From Gynuella sp. (GTDB lineage: Bacteria > Pseudomonadota > Gammaproteobacteria > Pseudomonadales > Natronospirillaceae), in assembly GCA_028282465.1 (NCBI GenBank), contig JANQHX010000056.1:62001-126000 (forward strand): a stretch of DNA of 64,000 bases, in the 5' to 3' direction. Position numbers and translations under genes: made by a program. A model generated the notes under the pieces. The model made no database searches and was not told the DNA's origin. It was given only the letters and a program-made list of their open reading frames with translations. How positions within the stretch are numbered: the stretch's first letter is position 1; every line of letters begins with the position of its first letter. Below, piece after piece: positions 37,557 through 47,059 of the stretch.

Positions 37557-38237
37557 ATGGATCAAATACCCGTCATTACCATTGATGGCCCCAGTGGTGC
37601 TGGGAAAGGAACCATCTCTACTATGTTAGCGGAGAAGTTGGGTTTCCATTTCTTAGATTCAGGCGCTCTGTATCGTTTAACAGCATTGGCCGCAAAGAAT
37701 CATGGTGTTGCCATTGAAAACAATGAAGCGTTAGCCCTACTAGCTGAGCATTTGGACGTGGTTTTTGAAAAGTCCAATGGCAAAGTAAAGATTATCCTAG
37801 AAGGGGCGGAAGTTACCGAAGCTATTCGCACCGAAACAGTGGGTGGTATGGCATCAAAAATTGCCCCCATACCCGAAGTTAGAGCGGCACTATTAAACCG
37901 ACAGCGAGCCTTTCAAGAAGAGCCGGGACTAGTTGCAGATGGCCGTGATATGGGCACTATTGTTTTTCCCAATGCTAGTTTGAAGGTGTTTTTAACTGCG
38001 AGCGCAGAAGAACGGGGGAAAAGGCGATATTTGCAGTTGAAAGAGCAAGGACTCGATGTTAGCATCGCGCGCCTTACTGAGGAGATCAAACAAAGAGACG
38101 AGCGCGATTGCAACCGTCCAGTCGCTCCTCTGAAACCTGCTGATGACGCGCGCGTTCTAGACAGCAGTGACAAGAATATTGATGAAGTCTTTGCAGAAAT
38201 CATGAACATGATCGCGGAGGCTGGGCTTTTAGACTGA
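37557..38237 (+). CDS. cmk: Cytidylate kinase
   Basis: A 226-residue nucleoside monophosphate kinase that phosphorylates CMP and dCMP. The P-loop is [15 protein letters not shown]; further motifs are [29 protein letters not shown] and [13 protein letters not shown]. The ATG at 37557-37559 follows AGAGGA; a TTG six codons earlier was rejected. The start lies two bases past the tyrA stop. Confidence 0.96.
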   Translation: MDQIPVITIDGPSGAGKGTISTMLAEKLGFHFLDSGALYRLTALAAKNHGVAIENNEALALLAEHLDVVFEKSNGKVKIILEGAEVTEAIRTETVGGMASKIAPIPEVRAALLNRQRAFQEEPGLVADGRDMGTIVFPNASLKVFLTASAEERGKRRYLQLKEQGLDVSIARLTEEIKQRDERDCNRPVAPLKPADDARVLDSSDKNIDEVFAEIMNMIAEAGLLD

Positions 38238-38517
38238 CCTTCTTCTAATGTATTGGAAGAAATAAACAAAAACTGGAAGTCTTTGGAACGTGCTTTTCCA
38301 ATCTCCTTTTCTTAAACAAGGAGGGCGGGGAAGTGCGTTTTTGCGTATTTGGGCATTTATTTTGGGGTTTATGGCTGTCTTAACCAGCATTGATGCCATA
38401 AACCAAACTAGGGTTGACCCCTGTGGGCTGGAATGGGGTTGTGCTCTATTAGCAGTTTTAAAATTAAACAATGACTGTTGATAGCGCCGTTGATCATTTT
38501 TTTAGGTAACTGTCGTA

Positions 38518-40197
38518 ATGACTGAATCTTTTGCTGAACTATTTGAAGAAAGCCTTAAAGGCATAGAAATGGCCCCTGGGTCAATTATCACTGGTGTGAT
38601 TGTTGACATCGATAGCGACTGGGTGACTGTTCACGCTGGTCTTAAATCTGAAGGTGTAGTACCTCGTTCCCAATTCCTTAATGAAATGGGTGAATTAGAA
38701 GTTGCTATTGGCGACGAAGTTAAAGTATCTCTGGAAGCCGTAGAAGATGGCTTCGGTGACACTAAACTGTCTCGCGAAAAGGCCAAACGTGCTGAATCCT
38801 GGCTGGAACTTGAGCAGAAGTTTGAAGACAGCGAAGTGGTTATGGGTGTTATCAATGGCAAGGTTAAGGGTGGTTTCACTGTAGATGTGAATGCTATCCG
38901 TGCCTTCCTGCCTGGTTCTCTGGTTGACGTACGTCCAGTACGCGACACAGCTCATCTGGAAGGTAAGCCATTAGAATTTAAAGTTATCAAGCTTGATAAG
39001 AAGCGCAACAACGTTGTTGTTTCTCGTCGTGCGGTTCTTGAACAGGCTAACTCTGAAGAGCGTGATGAACTGCTGGCTAACCTGGCTGAAGGTCAGAGTG
39101 TTAAGGGTATCGTTAAGAACCTGACAGACTACGGTGCGTTCGTAGATCTGGGTGGTGTTGACGGTCTGTTGCACATCACTGACATGGCTTGGAAGCGTAT
39201 CAAGCACCCATCAGAAATCGTTGCAGTAGGTGACGAGATTGATGTTAAGGTTCTGAAATTCGACCGTGAGCGTAACCGCGTATCACTGGGTCTGAAGCAG
39301 CTGGGCGAAGATCCTTGGGTAGATATTAAGGCTCGTTACCCAGAAGATGCAGTTGTAACAGCTAAGGTTACTAACCTGACTGACTACGGTTGTTTTGCTG
39401 AGTTGGAAACTGGTGTTGAAGGTCTGGTTCACGTGTCAGAAATGGATTGGACTAACAAGAACATCCACCCATCTAAAGTTGTTCAAGTTGGCGACGAAGT
39501 TCAGGTTATGGTTCTGGATATCGACGAAGAACGTCGTCGTATTTCTCTAGGTATCAAACAGACTCAAATTAATCCTTGGGAAGCTTTCTCGGGCAACTTC
39601 GAGAAAGGTGGCAAGGTTAAAGGTAAGATCAAGTCTATCACTGACTTCGGTATCTTCATTGGTCTGGAAGGTGGTATCGACGGTCTGGTTCACCTGTCTG
39701 ACATCTCTTGGAACGAAGCGGGCGAAGACGCTGTACGTCGTTACAAGAAAGGTGACGAAATTGAAACCATTATCCTGTCTATTGATGCTGAACGTGAGCG
39801 TATCTCCCTGGGCGTTAAGCAGTTGGAAAGTGATCCATTCCAGGAATTCGTTGCTGAAAAAGATAAGGGTGTAATCGTTAAAGGTACGGTTAAAGAAGTT
39901 GATGCTAAGGCAGCTGTTATCACTTTAGGTGAAGAAGTTGAAGGCGTATTGAAAGCTTCTGAAATCAGCCGCGATAAGGTTGAAGATGCTCGTAACGAAT
40001 TCAAAGAAGGCGACGAAGTTGAAGCTAAGATCATCAGCGTCGACCGCAAGAACCGCGTAATCAGCTTATCTATTAAAGCGAAAGATCAAGACGATGAGAA
40101 AGCTGCTCTGAAAGAAATGCGTGAGCAAGAGCAGGTAGCTGCAGGTCCTACTACTATTGGTGACTTGATTAAGCAGAAAATGGAAGGCGATCAGTAA
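38518..40197 (+). CDS. rpsA: 30S ribosomal protein S1
   Basis: A 559-residue protein with six S1 RNA-binding repeats (about residues 19-87, 105-171, 190-260, 275-347, 362-434 and 449-518; repeats 3-5 have the strongest signature, e.g. [18 protein letters not shown]). It binds mRNA leaders to the 30S subunit. Codon use shifts to that of a highly expressed gene. The leader between cmk and rpsA (about 280 bases) includes a CTCCTT/AAGGAG hairpin at 38303-38323, which might serve S1 autoregulation. A terminator follows. Confidence 0.97.
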   Translation: MTESFAELFEESLKGIEMAPGSIITGVIVDIDSDWVTVHAGLKSEGVVPRSQFLNEMGELEVAIGDEVKVSLEAVEDGFGDTKLSREKAKRAESWLELEQKFEDSEVVMGVINGKVKGGFTVDVNAIRAFLPGSLVDVRPVRDTAHLEGKPLEFKVIKLDKKRNNVVVSRRAVLEQANSEERDELLANLAEGQSVKGIVKNLTDYGAFVDLGGVDGLLHITDMAWKRIKHPSEIVAVGDEIDVKVLKFDRERNRVSLGLKQLGEDPWVDIKARYPEDAVVTAKVTNLTDYGCFAELETGVEGLVHVSEMDWTNKNIHPSKVVQVGDEVQVMVLDIDEERRRISLGIKQTQINPWEAFSGNFEKGGKVKGKIKSITDFGIFIGLEGGIDGLVHLSDISWNEAGEDAVRRYKKGDEIETIILSIDAERERISLGVKQLESDPFQEFVAEKDKGVIVKGTVKEVDAKAAVITLGEEVEGVLKASEISRDKVEDARNEFKEGDEVEAKIISVDRKNRVISLSIKAKDQDDEKAALKEMREQEQVAAGPTTIGDLIKQKMEGDQ

Positions 40198-40223
40198 TTT
40201 ATAGCTGGTAATAACGTCTAATG

Positions 40224-40253
40224 AAAAAGCTCGCTTCGGTGAGCTTTTTTTTT
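40224..40253 (+). terminator. Rho-independent terminator of rpsA
   Basis: Stem GCTCGC/GTGAGC closed by a cUUCGg tetraloop, followed by nine T residues. This is a textbook intrinsic terminator 27 bases after the rpsA stop. Confidence 0.92.
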
Positions 40254-40257
40254 GCTT

Positions 40258-40347
40258 GAAGCTGGAGGCTTGAAGCAAGAAGCTAATAATTGCTTCAGGC
40301 TTCAGACTTCAGGCTTCAGGCTTCAGGCTTCAGGCTTCAGGCTTCCA
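40258..40347. repeat. Heptanucleotide tandem array (GCTTCAG) with inverted lead-in
   Basis: From 40292, eight 7-base units follow head to tail: six are exactly GCTTCAG, the third is ACTTCAG and the last GCTTCCA. The preceding bases (40258-40285) read as degenerate inverted 7-base copies: TTGAAGC, TGGAGGC, TTGAAGC, AAGAAGC. They are separated from the direct array by a short AT spacer, so the element can fold into a long hairpin. It lies between the rpsA terminator and the SulP gene. Confidence 0.9.
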
Positions 40348-40434
40348 ACCTAACTATTAACTGTGTTTTATACCCCAATTCTGATAGTATCCGCCGCCTT
40401 CTAAGCAGCCCCTTCCCGAGAAAATTGTAGATTC

Positions 40435-42000
40435 ATGTTTGATTTAATTAAAACCAACCAGACGAATATAAAAAACGATGTTTTGTCTGGAATAACGGTA
40501 GCGCTCGCACTGGTCCCAGAAGCTGTTGCATTTGCATTTGTTGCTGGCGTGGAGCCAATGGTTGGCCTATATGCAGCCTTTATGATGGGATTGATCACCT
40601 CTGTGTTTGGTGGACGTCCGGGTATGATTTCAGGCGCTACTGGTGCAATGGCGGTTGTGATGGTTTCTCTAGTGGCCGAGCATGGCGTGGAATATTTATT
40701 TGCTGCCGTCATTCTCGCAGGTGTGCTTCAAATGACTTTCGGTATTCTGCGGTTGGGTAAATTTATTCGCTTAGTACCTCATCCGGTTATGCTGGGTTTC
40801 GTAAACGGTTTAGCAATCGTTATCTTTTTAGCTCAATTAAGCCAGTTCATGGTGAAGAATGCATCGGGTGAAATGGAATGGATGTCTGGTTCAATGCTGT
40901 ACACCATGCTTGGATTAGTCGCTATCACTATGCTCATTATTCACTTTTTACCCAAATTGACCACAGCTGTACCTTCTGGGCTTGTGGCTATTGTTGCTAT
41001 CACACTTGCTGTCGTTTTTGGTGGTCTCGAAGCTAGAACAGTTATCGACTTCGTTAGAGATATGGTACCAGCAGAACAAGCTGCCACTGCATCCTTGGAA
41101 GGCTCGTTGCCTATGTTTTCTCTACCTGAAGTGGCTTTTAGTGTGGAAACACTAATGATCATTCTGCCTTACAGTTTGATTTTGGCTGCGGTTGGTTTGA
41201 TAGAGTCGTTGTTGACATTAACCCTTATTGACGAAGTAACTAACACCCGCGGTCGTGGTAACCGTGAGTGTTTAGGCCAAGGGCTGGCAAACACGGTAAA
41301 CGGCTTCTTCGGCGGCATGGGTGGTTGCGCCATGATAGGCCAAAGTATGATTAACATTAATTCTGGTGGGCGTGGTCGCTTGTCTGGTATTACAGCGGCG
41401 TTGGTATTATTGGCATTTATTTTATTTGCCGCAGATTTAATTGAAATGATTCCTCTAGCAGCCTTGGTTGGTGTTATGTTCATGGTTGTGTTGGGTACTT
41501 TTGAATGGTCTTCATTCAGAATCGTCGGCAAAATTCCAAAATCAGACGCCTTGGTAATTGTATTGGTTTCGGGAGTGACTGTTGCAACTGACTTGGCTAT
41601 TGCCGTCGTCGTTGGTGTAATTGTTTCGGCATTGGTGTTTGCTTGGAAACATGCTCAAACTATTTATGCATTAGAATCTACTGATGAGAAAGGTTCGAAA
41701 GTTTACGAGCTTCACGGGCCCATATTTTTTGGTTCAGTGACAAACTTTAAAGAGATATTTCATCCGGAGAAAGATCCTGACGATGTGATTATAGAATTTC
41801 AGTATTCTAGAATTGCCGATCACAGTGGCATTGAAGCACTGGATTCAGTGGCTGAGAAATATCAGAAGCTTGGTAAAACGCTTCACATAAGACATGTTAG
41901 CCCGGAATGCCGAAAGCTCTTGAGAAAGGCTGGTAACCTTTGTGAAGTGAATGTACTCGAGGATCCAACCTACAAGGTTGCAACAGATGTTCTAGCTTAA
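40435..42000 (+). CDS. SulP-family anion transporter with STAS domain
   Basis: A 521-residue inner-membrane transporter with 10-12 helices. The SulP opening motif is [36 protein letters not shown] follows. A C-terminal cytoplasmic STAS domain runs from about residue 425 to 515. SulP members carry sulfate, bicarbonate or other anions; the substrate cannot be read from this sequence. It stands alone behind the heptamer array. Confidence 0.9.
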   Translation: MFDLIKTNQTNIKNDVLSGITVALALVPEAVAFAFVAGVEPMVGLYAAFMMGLITSVFGGRPGMISGATGAMAVVMVSLVAEHGVEYLFAAVILAGVLQMTFGILRLGKFIRLVPHPVMLGFVNGLAIVIFLAQLSQFMVKNASGEMEWMSGSMLYTMLGLVAITMLIIHFLPKLTTAVPSGLVAIVAITLAVVFGGLEARTVIDFVRDMVPAEQAATASLEGSLPMFSLPEVAFSVETLMIILPYSLILAAVGLIESLLTLTLIDEVTNTRGRGNRECLGQGLANTVNGFFGGMGGCAMIGQSMININSGGRGRLSGITAALVLLAFILFAADLIEMIPLAALVGVMFMVVLGTFEWSSFRIVGKIPKSDALVIVLVSGVTVATDLAIAVVVGVIVSALVFAWKHAQTIYALESTDEKGSKVYELHGPIFFGSVTNFKEIFHPEKDPDDVIIEFQYSRIADHSGIEALDSVAEKYQKLGKTLHIRHVSPECRKLLRKAGNLCEVNVLEDPTYKVATDVLA

Positions 42001-42005
42001 CACCC

Positions 42006-42023
42006 AGGCCTCCATTGAGGCCT
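42006..42023. terminator. Terminator between SulP gene and convergent coiled-coil gene
   Basis: Seven-base-pair stem AGGCCTC/GAGGCCT with a 4-base loop, followed on the plus strand by a T-rich stretch (TCTTCATTT). It probably serves the SulP gene, six bases past its stop. Confidence 0.65.
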
Positions 42024-42026
42024 TCT

Positions 42027-43415
42027 TCATTTGAATAGCACGTCTTCGGCTGATTCTTGCAAATTAGCTTTATCCAATTCAGCCTGTAGCTCTTTGTTCT
42101 TTTGTTCCAAATCTTCTATGCATGACGTCATGTCTTTCGTGCTTTCTAGGAGTTCTTCAAGAGATTCAGCAAGTCTTTCATTCTCATCTTCAAACTGAGT
42201 TAATTTTTGAATTTCCAGCTCAAGCTCTAATATCGTTTCCGTAGATCGATCCAGTTCGGATTCTAAAACAGTGATGCAGCCTTCAGCTTCCATGACGGAT
42301 CTTTCTAGCTTATTTATTTCGACTTCCTGTTTTTCAGCAACGTTTTGGGCTTGTTCAATATTCTTCAGTTCCTCAATTTGAGATTTCAATGTTTCTACAC
42401 TGCTCTTTTGAATACTTTGTTGCTCTTGCATGGAGTTTACGGACGAATGCTCAACATGGTGTTGTTCACTTGTGACTGCAGATGACTTGGCGTTTTGTTT
42501 CGCTTCTATAAGCTTTGATTGGAGCTCTATATTTTCTTTGTTTGCTGCGTCCAGCTCTTTCTCTAACAGAGATATGCAAACATCAGCTTCTTTCATGTAC
42601 TTGGATTGATCAGCAATAATTTTTTCTTGAATCTCAGCCTGCGCTAAGTTTTCTCCTTGTTGCGCTTCGAGTCTAAGCTTGTTAATGGATTCTTTTAGAT
42701 CAAAGTTTTCACTTTTTAACTGATGAATTTTATCTGTATATTTCTCTTGCCGGGGTTCGATGCCATCTAGGACTTTTTCGTCTATGGTTTGATAGTTGGC
42801 TAAGGCTTCCCGAGCATTAGCCAGTTCTTTATGAGTTTCTTCATACATCCCTTCGAAGCGTTCTAGATTCTCGATTCTAGCTCGGTAATGAACATTTTCG
42901 CCGGTCAGCTTCTGAACAATATCTTTAAGCTCTTCTATTGATTGGTCATCTGTATCCGAATGGGTTGAGTCAGTACTGATGTATTTTTCGATAAATACTT
43001 CTATTAACTCTTTTTCCCGGTCAGGCTCCTGCTCAATCTGTTGTTCTAGTATTAAATAAGATTTTCTGATGTCAAAGGCGACTTCATCGGCGATAGCCTC
43101 GTCAGTATCATGTGCCTGAGATCGTAATGCCTCTAACTCACGAGTTAACGACTGAATCTTAACTTCTAGGTGGTTGCTGAATGTTTCAGGACCTTCCAAA
43201 TTGATATCTTTAGCTAGATTTCGATTCTCTTGGTATTGTCGGGCGAGTTCGCGAGCCTTAGCCTGTTCCCGCTGCGACCTTGCACGGCGGAGCTCTTTCA
43301 AAAGAGATATCAATACTTTTAAAAGTCGGCTGCGATGAAATAGAAATATCGACACAATCAAATAGACGACAAATACTTCGCCTAAGATGAACAGTGTCAT
43401 TTTGTCAATGTACAT
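42027..43415 (-). CDS. Membrane-anchored long coiled-coil protein
   Basis: A 462-residue protein with a single N-terminal membrane helix (about 6-28). Basic residues and nearly continuous coiled coil (Glu/Lys/Leu heptads) then run to the C-terminus. No enzymatic or PilZ domain was seen. It follows flgN by 37 bases on the same strand, at the place where Pseudomonas has the PilZ protein FlgZ, so a flagellar or cell-pole role is an inference only. AAGG eight bases before the ATG supports the start. Confidence 0.7.
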   Translation of the reverse strand: MYIDKMTLFILGEVFVVYLIVSIFLFHRSRLLKVLISLLKELRRARSQREQAKARELARQYQENRNLAKDINLEGPETFSNHLEVKIQSLTRELEALRSQAHDTDEAIADEVAFDIRKSYLILEQQIEQEPDREKELIEVFIEKYISTDSTHSDTDDQSIEELKDIVQKLTGENVHYRARIENLERFEGMYEETHKELANAREALANYQTIDEKVLDGIEPRQEKYTDKIHQLKSENFDLKESINKLRLEAQQGENLAQAEIQEKIIADQSKYMKEADVCISLLEKELDAANKENIELQSKLIEAKQNAKSSAVTSEQHHVEHSSVNSMQEQQSIQKSSVETLKSQIEELKNIEQAQNVAEKQEVEINKLERSVMEAEGCITVLESELDRSTETILELELEIQKLTQFEDENERLAESLEELLESTKDMTSCIEDLEQKNKELQAELDKANLQESAEDVLFK

Positions 43416-43452
43416 GATTTAACCTTAGCAGCTAAAACCCGCAAATTCGAAG

Positions 43453-43935
43453 TTAAGCTTTTCCTAAGGTATGTGATGCTCTAGTGGCGCTTTGTTTTCC
43501 TTTAGGGTCATAGGAATTTGTTGGTTCATCCATCAATAAAAGCTTCTTGAGAAACTCATTCTTGAAGCTGGCTCGTTTGATCAAAACGCCATTCATTTCA
43601 TTTAGAGACTTGTTTTTCTCAAGTGTTTTAGCAAGCGTATCCCATTCTTGTTGAAGCTCCACTGAGCTTTGTCTTTTTATCCAAGACTTTAATTCAAGCT
43701 GGGGATTTTCAAGACCAAGATTTTCGTTAGCGAAGGTTGTTAGTTGGTCGGTGAGGGCAGACAGAGATTTCAGTAGTTCTGATTTATGCTTAGTAATTGC
43801 CTGAACCTGTATTCTGTCGGAGGTTTGTAGTGCTTCTCGTTCTTGTTCTAGTGCTATTAGCAGTTGATTACTAAGGTTAGTTTTTTCTTCAATGAAGCCT
43901 TTTAACATCTCATTACTGTTAGCCGATGTATTCAT
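43453..43935 (-). CDS. flgN: Flagellar hook-filament junction chaperone FlgN
   Basis: A 160-residue helical protein with the FlgN layout: a long heptad-rich N-terminal helix pair (LKGFIEEKTNLSNQLLIALE) and the C-terminal NGVLIKRASFKNEFLKKLL. FlgN escorts the junction proteins FlgK and FlgL to the export gate. It lies next to flgM, as in most gammaproteobacteria, and is downstream of a sigma-28 promoter. Confidence 0.85.
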   Translation of the reverse strand: MNTSANSNEMLKGFIEEKTNLSNQLLIALEQEREALQTSDRIQVQAITKHKSELLKSLSALTDQLTTFANENLGLENPQLELKSWIKRQSSVELQQEWDTLAKTLEKNKSLNEMNGVLIKRASFKNEFLKKLLLMDEPTNSYDPKGKQSATRASHTLGKA

Positions 43936-43999
43936 AAATTATTTCCCGCTATTAAAAGAGGGAACTGCAGCCAGTCTAAGAATACATTCTGCTTAGGGG

Positions 44000-44308
44000 T
44001 TACAGTTCCGAGTCAAACTTTGATATCGCTGTTGCTAAGCGGTCATAATCAATTTGATATTGACCCGATCGCAGAGCATCTTTGATTCTGTTAATTTTGT
44101 TCTGATCAATATCTGGTAAAGACTTGATCTCGCTTTCAAGCTTCTTCATAACCTTGGCTTCAGCGCTAATTTGTACCTTGTCGGAGGCAGCTTGAGCCCC
44201 TGGCTTGTCTTGAGGGCCAGTGGTATTTGATTTTGCTGCTTCGTCACTACCTCTGGTTTTCGAACTGTTTCCAGTTGTACCAGTTAAGTTATTGATATTT
44301 ATAGGCAT
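44000..44308 (-). CDS. flgM: Anti-sigma-28 factor FlgM
   Basis: A 102-residue protein. It begins MPININNLTG and, after a disordered Gln/Ala/Ser-rich part (including SDKVQISAEA), has the C-terminal sigma-28-binding helices IDQNKINRIKDALRSGQYQI. FlgM holds FliA inactive until it is secreted through the finished hook. It lies upstream of flgN and behind its own FliA-type promoter, giving the expected feedback loop. Confidence 0.9.
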   Translation of the reverse strand: MPININNLTGTTGNSSKTRGSDEAAKSNTTGPQDKPGAQAASDKVQISAEAKVMKKLESEIKSLPDIDQNKINRIKDALRSGQYQIDYDRLATAISKFDSEL

Positions 44309-44349
44309 TTCTCATTTCCCCATTTACATTAGACAGACTGCTATGTGGT

Positions 44350-44376
44350 GTAACGGCAAGCTAGGTAAAAACTTTA
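44350..44376 (-). promoter_or_regulatory. Sigma-28 (FliA) promoter of flgM-flgN
   Basis: On the minus strand: TAAAGTTT, an 11-base spacer and GCCGTTAC, against the consensus TAAAGTTT-N11-GCCGATAA. The -35 is perfect and six of eight -10 bases match. It sits about 40 bases before the flgM ATG. Confidence 0.85.
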
Positions 44377-44410
44377 ATAACTTTTTTCTACTTTTTACAG
44401 TCTGTAACAT

Positions 44411-45124
44411 TTAAGGGATTTCCACCAGTCCAGGTTCAACGACTACGGCTTTAATAATTCTTTTGCTGGAGTGATTCCGCACTGAAATTTGCTGGCCCAC
44501 GCGACCATCTATTAATGCTTCTCCTGACATACTGACTTTTAAAGAACCTTGGTTTGCTTGTATGGAAACAGTATCTCCTCGCTGAATCACTTCAGCTGGT
44601 TGAAGCAGATTTGCGGTCACCACGGTACCCGGATTAATTTGTCGGCGTACTTCTTTCCCTACCACATCTTCGGATGTCACATAGAACCCTTGCTTTAACA
44701 TCCCTAAGTCTCGCTCAGCTAATTGAATGTCAAATGCTGATACTACTTGTGTGTTAGCGAGTGAATTCGAAAATACCAGCACTTGATGCTTGTATGACAC
44801 GTGTATAGGTACATAAAGAGCCCAGGGAGAGTCAGATGCACAGGAGACATTGACGACTTTTCTGCCTAAAGGGACTTTTTTAAAAGGTTTTAGTGTCAGC
44901 TTTTTGTCGCAAGCATTGAATTTCACATGATTGAGAGAGGGCTCAAAGCCTACCTTAAGTTTGCTTGGATCAAAGTTGTCAAAAAAAATGGCCAAGCTTT
45001 CTAAAACGGTTTCTTTGATCTCTTTTTTTATTTGCAGAGCAGCATGGGACTCAGGCGATGCCGGAGCGCTCGCAACCAAAAGAATCATCAGTGTTATTCG
45101 GGTTATCGCTTGTCGTTGTTCCAT
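44411..45124 (-). CDS. flgA: Flagellar P-ring assembly chaperone FlgA
   Basis: A 237-residue periplasmic protein with a signal peptide and the SAF domain in its second half. Motifs are ERDLGMLKQGFYVTSEDVVG, RQINPGTVVTANLLQ and the closing GRVGQQISVRNHSSKRIIKA with VVEPGLVEI. It helps FlgI polymerise into the P ring. It is divergent from cheV with a 119-base shared control region containing a sigma-54 promoter. Confidence 0.93.
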   Translation of the reverse strand: MEQRQAITRITLMILLVASAPASPESHAALQIKKEIKETVLESLAIFFDNFDPSKLKVGFEPSLNHVKFNACDKKLTLKPFKKVPLGRKVVNVSCASDSPWALYVPIHVSYKHQVLVFSNSLANTQVVSAFDIQLAERDLGMLKQGFYVTSEDVVGKEVRRQINPGTVVTANLLQPAEVIQRGDTVSIQANQGSLKVSMSGEALIDGRVGQQISVRNHSSKRIIKAVVVEPGLVEIP

Positions 45125-45197
45125 GTCGGTCTATGCTTTAGTACAGACGTCATCAAATTGGCTTATCTGTTATTTAAGTTAGTTTGAATGAAGAAAT

Positions 45198-45213
45198 AGC
45201 AAAGCTTGTGCCG
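45198..45213 (-). promoter_or_regulatory. Sigma-54 promoter of flgA
   Basis: On the minus strand: CGGCACAAGCTTTGCT, matching the -24/-12 consensus TGGCACGN4TTGCW except for the first base. The invariant GG and GC are spaced correctly. The start of transcription would lie about 60 bases before the flgA ATG. Confidence 0.85.
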
Positions 45214-45243
45214 TAAAGCTGAATCCAATTATCGGAGTATCCT

Positions 45244-46194
45244 ATGGCAGGTGTATTGGACAATGTAAATAAACGGACCCAGTTGGTTGGACAAAACCGT
45301 TTAGAGCTCTTGCTCTTCCGTTTGCAAGGAAAGCAGGTTTACGGGATCAATGTATTCAAAGTTAAAGAAGTTCTGCAATGCCCTGACTTAACATCACTTC
45401 CAAAGAGCAATCCTGTTATTAGAGGTGTTGCTCATATTCGTGGTGGAACCATTCCTATTATGGATTTGAGTATGGCAACCGGTAACCTACCGATTGATGA
45501 TATTAAAGATAAATTCGTCATCATCACTGAATACAATATGAAAACCCAAGGCTTTCTTGTGAACTCTGTTGAACGAATCATCAACATGAATTGGGAAGAA
45601 ATTCATCCACCACCAAAGGGTTCAGGTCACGAGCATTATTTAACCGCTGTTACTCGCCAGGAAGACAAACTGGTAGAAATTATTGATGTGGAGAAAATAC
45701 TTTCTGAAGTATCTCCATTACATACAGAAGTAACAGAAGGCTTAGTCAGCGATGATATTTCCGAAAAAGCTGTTTCCTATAAAGTGCTGGTGGTTGATGA
45801 CTCTAAAATAGCCTTGAAACAAACCACGCGCTGTATTGAGCAGGTTGGAGTAGAGACAACAAAGCTCATGGATGGTAAACAAGCTTGGGATCATTTAATG
45901 GAGTTGATTGCCAACGGGCAGGATCCGTTAGATGAGTATCTCATGATCATCTCCGATATTGAGATGCCAGAGATGGATGGCTATACCTTGACGGCGGAAA
46001 TACGGAACCATCCAAAACTGAAGGACATGTACATCATGCTTCATACTTCATTGAGTGGTGTGTTCAATGAAGCCATGGTAAGAAAGGTTGGTGCGAATAA
46101 TTTTTTACCCAAGTTTAAACCCGACGAATTGGCAGAAATTGTTGCCAACCAGATCGAATCCAAAGGCGGTGAATTGCCTAACTTGGCTAAGTAG
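45244..46194 (+). CDS. cheV: Chemotaxis coupling protein CheV
   Basis: A 316-residue protein: CheW-like domain (about 20-165, LFRLQGKQVYGINVFKVKEV) fused to a response-regulator receiver domain (about 182-305). The phosphoacceptor Asp is in MIISDIEMPEMDG. It couples receptors to CheA. It is followed by cheR after 15 bases. Confidence 0.95.
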   Translation: MAGVLDNVNKRTQLVGQNRLELLLFRLQGKQVYGINVFKVKEVLQCPDLTSLPKSNPVIRGVAHIRGGTIPIMDLSMATGNLPIDDIKDKFVIITEYNMKTQGFLVNSVERIINMNWEEIHPPPKGSGHEHYLTAVTRQEDKLVEIIDVEKILSEVSPLHTEVTEGLVSDDISEKAVSYKVLVVDDSKIALKQTTRCIEQVGVETTKLMDGKQAWDHLMELIANGQDPLDEYLMIISDIEMPEMDGYTLTAEIRNHPKLKDMYIMLHTSLSGVFNEAMVRKVGANNFLPKFKPDELAEIVANQIESKGGELPNLAK

Positions 46195-46209
46195 CAAAGG
46201 CTAATTGAA

Positions 46210-47034
46210 ATGGCATTAACTGAAGCTGGTTATCGGGAGTTTTCTGCTTTTCTAGAGAAATCTTCTGGAATCTGTTTAGGTGAAAATAAACAGTACTTGG
46301 TCTCTAGCCGACTTAGAGGGATACTCAAAGAAAAGCAATTAACGACCATTGATCAACTAATTGATATCCTAAAAAAAGATGTTCGTGGCGAGTTAAAAAG
46401 CAAGGTCATTGATGCAATGACCACCAATGAAACCCTTTGGTTTCGGGATGCTCATCCCTTTGAAATTTTAAGAAACACTATCTTACCCGAGATGAAACAA
46501 CAGAATCGTCATGGCTTGAGTATTTGGTCTGCTGCCTGTTCTACAGGACAAGAGCCTTACAGTATTTCAATAATTTTGGAAGAATTTAAAAAGAAAAACC
46601 CAAAGTATTCCATCACAGGGGACAAAATACTGGCCACTGATATTTCTCACACTGCATTATCAGAAGCTAAGTCTGGGGAATATGCCATGCTTGCGTTAGG
46701 GCGGGGTTTAGATCCAGCTAAAATGAAATTGAACTTCACTGAATTAGATTCAGGCCGCTGGAAAATCAATAGCAGTATTGCCAGTCGAGTGAATTTTAGA
46801 TCTTTAAACTTGAAAGACAGCTATAGCAGTTTAGGGAAGTTCGATATTATTTTCTGTCGAAATGTACTTATTTATTTTACGGCAGAATTAAAAAAAGACA
46901 TTCTTTCACGAATGCATTCAAGTCTAAAACCCGGTGGTTATCTTATGGTTGGCGCTTCAGAAGCGGTAAGCGGCTTGAATGATAAATATGAAATGGTGCA
47001 CTGCCGACCTGGTATTGTTTACCGGGCAATTTAG
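46210..47034 (+). CDS. cheR: Chemoreceptor methyltransferase CheR
   Basis: A 274-residue enzyme that methylates glutamates of chemoreceptors using S-adenosylmethionine. The N-terminal helical domain is followed by SIWSAACSTGQEPYSI (SAM site) and FDIIFCRNVLIYFT. Ends with LMVGASEAVSGL. Paired with cheV as in Pseudomonas and Vibrio. Confidence 0.96.
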   Translation: MALTEAGYREFSAFLEKSSGICLGENKQYLVSSRLRGILKEKQLTTIDQLIDILKKDVRGELKSKVIDAMTTNETLWFRDAHPFEILRNTILPEMKQQNRHGLSIWSAACSTGQEPYSISIILEEFKKKNPKYSITGDKILATDISHTALSEAKSGEYAMLALGRGLDPAKMKLNFTELDSGRWKINSSIASRVNFRSLNLKDSYSSLGKFDIIFCRNVLIYFTAELKKDILSRMHSSLKPGGYLMVGASEAVSGLNDKYEMVHCRPGIVYRAI

Positions 47035-47059
47035 TTTTCATAGGTTTGTCATAATATAA

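Noticed and set aside
38290-38481. 63-codon GTG-started frame between cmk and rpsA with a hydrophobic stretch
   Set aside because: No ribosome binding site, and it lies within the expected rpsA leader; probably chance coding potential.
40292-40347. CRISPR array
   Set aside because: Seven-base head-to-tail units without spacers; this is a simple tandem repeat.
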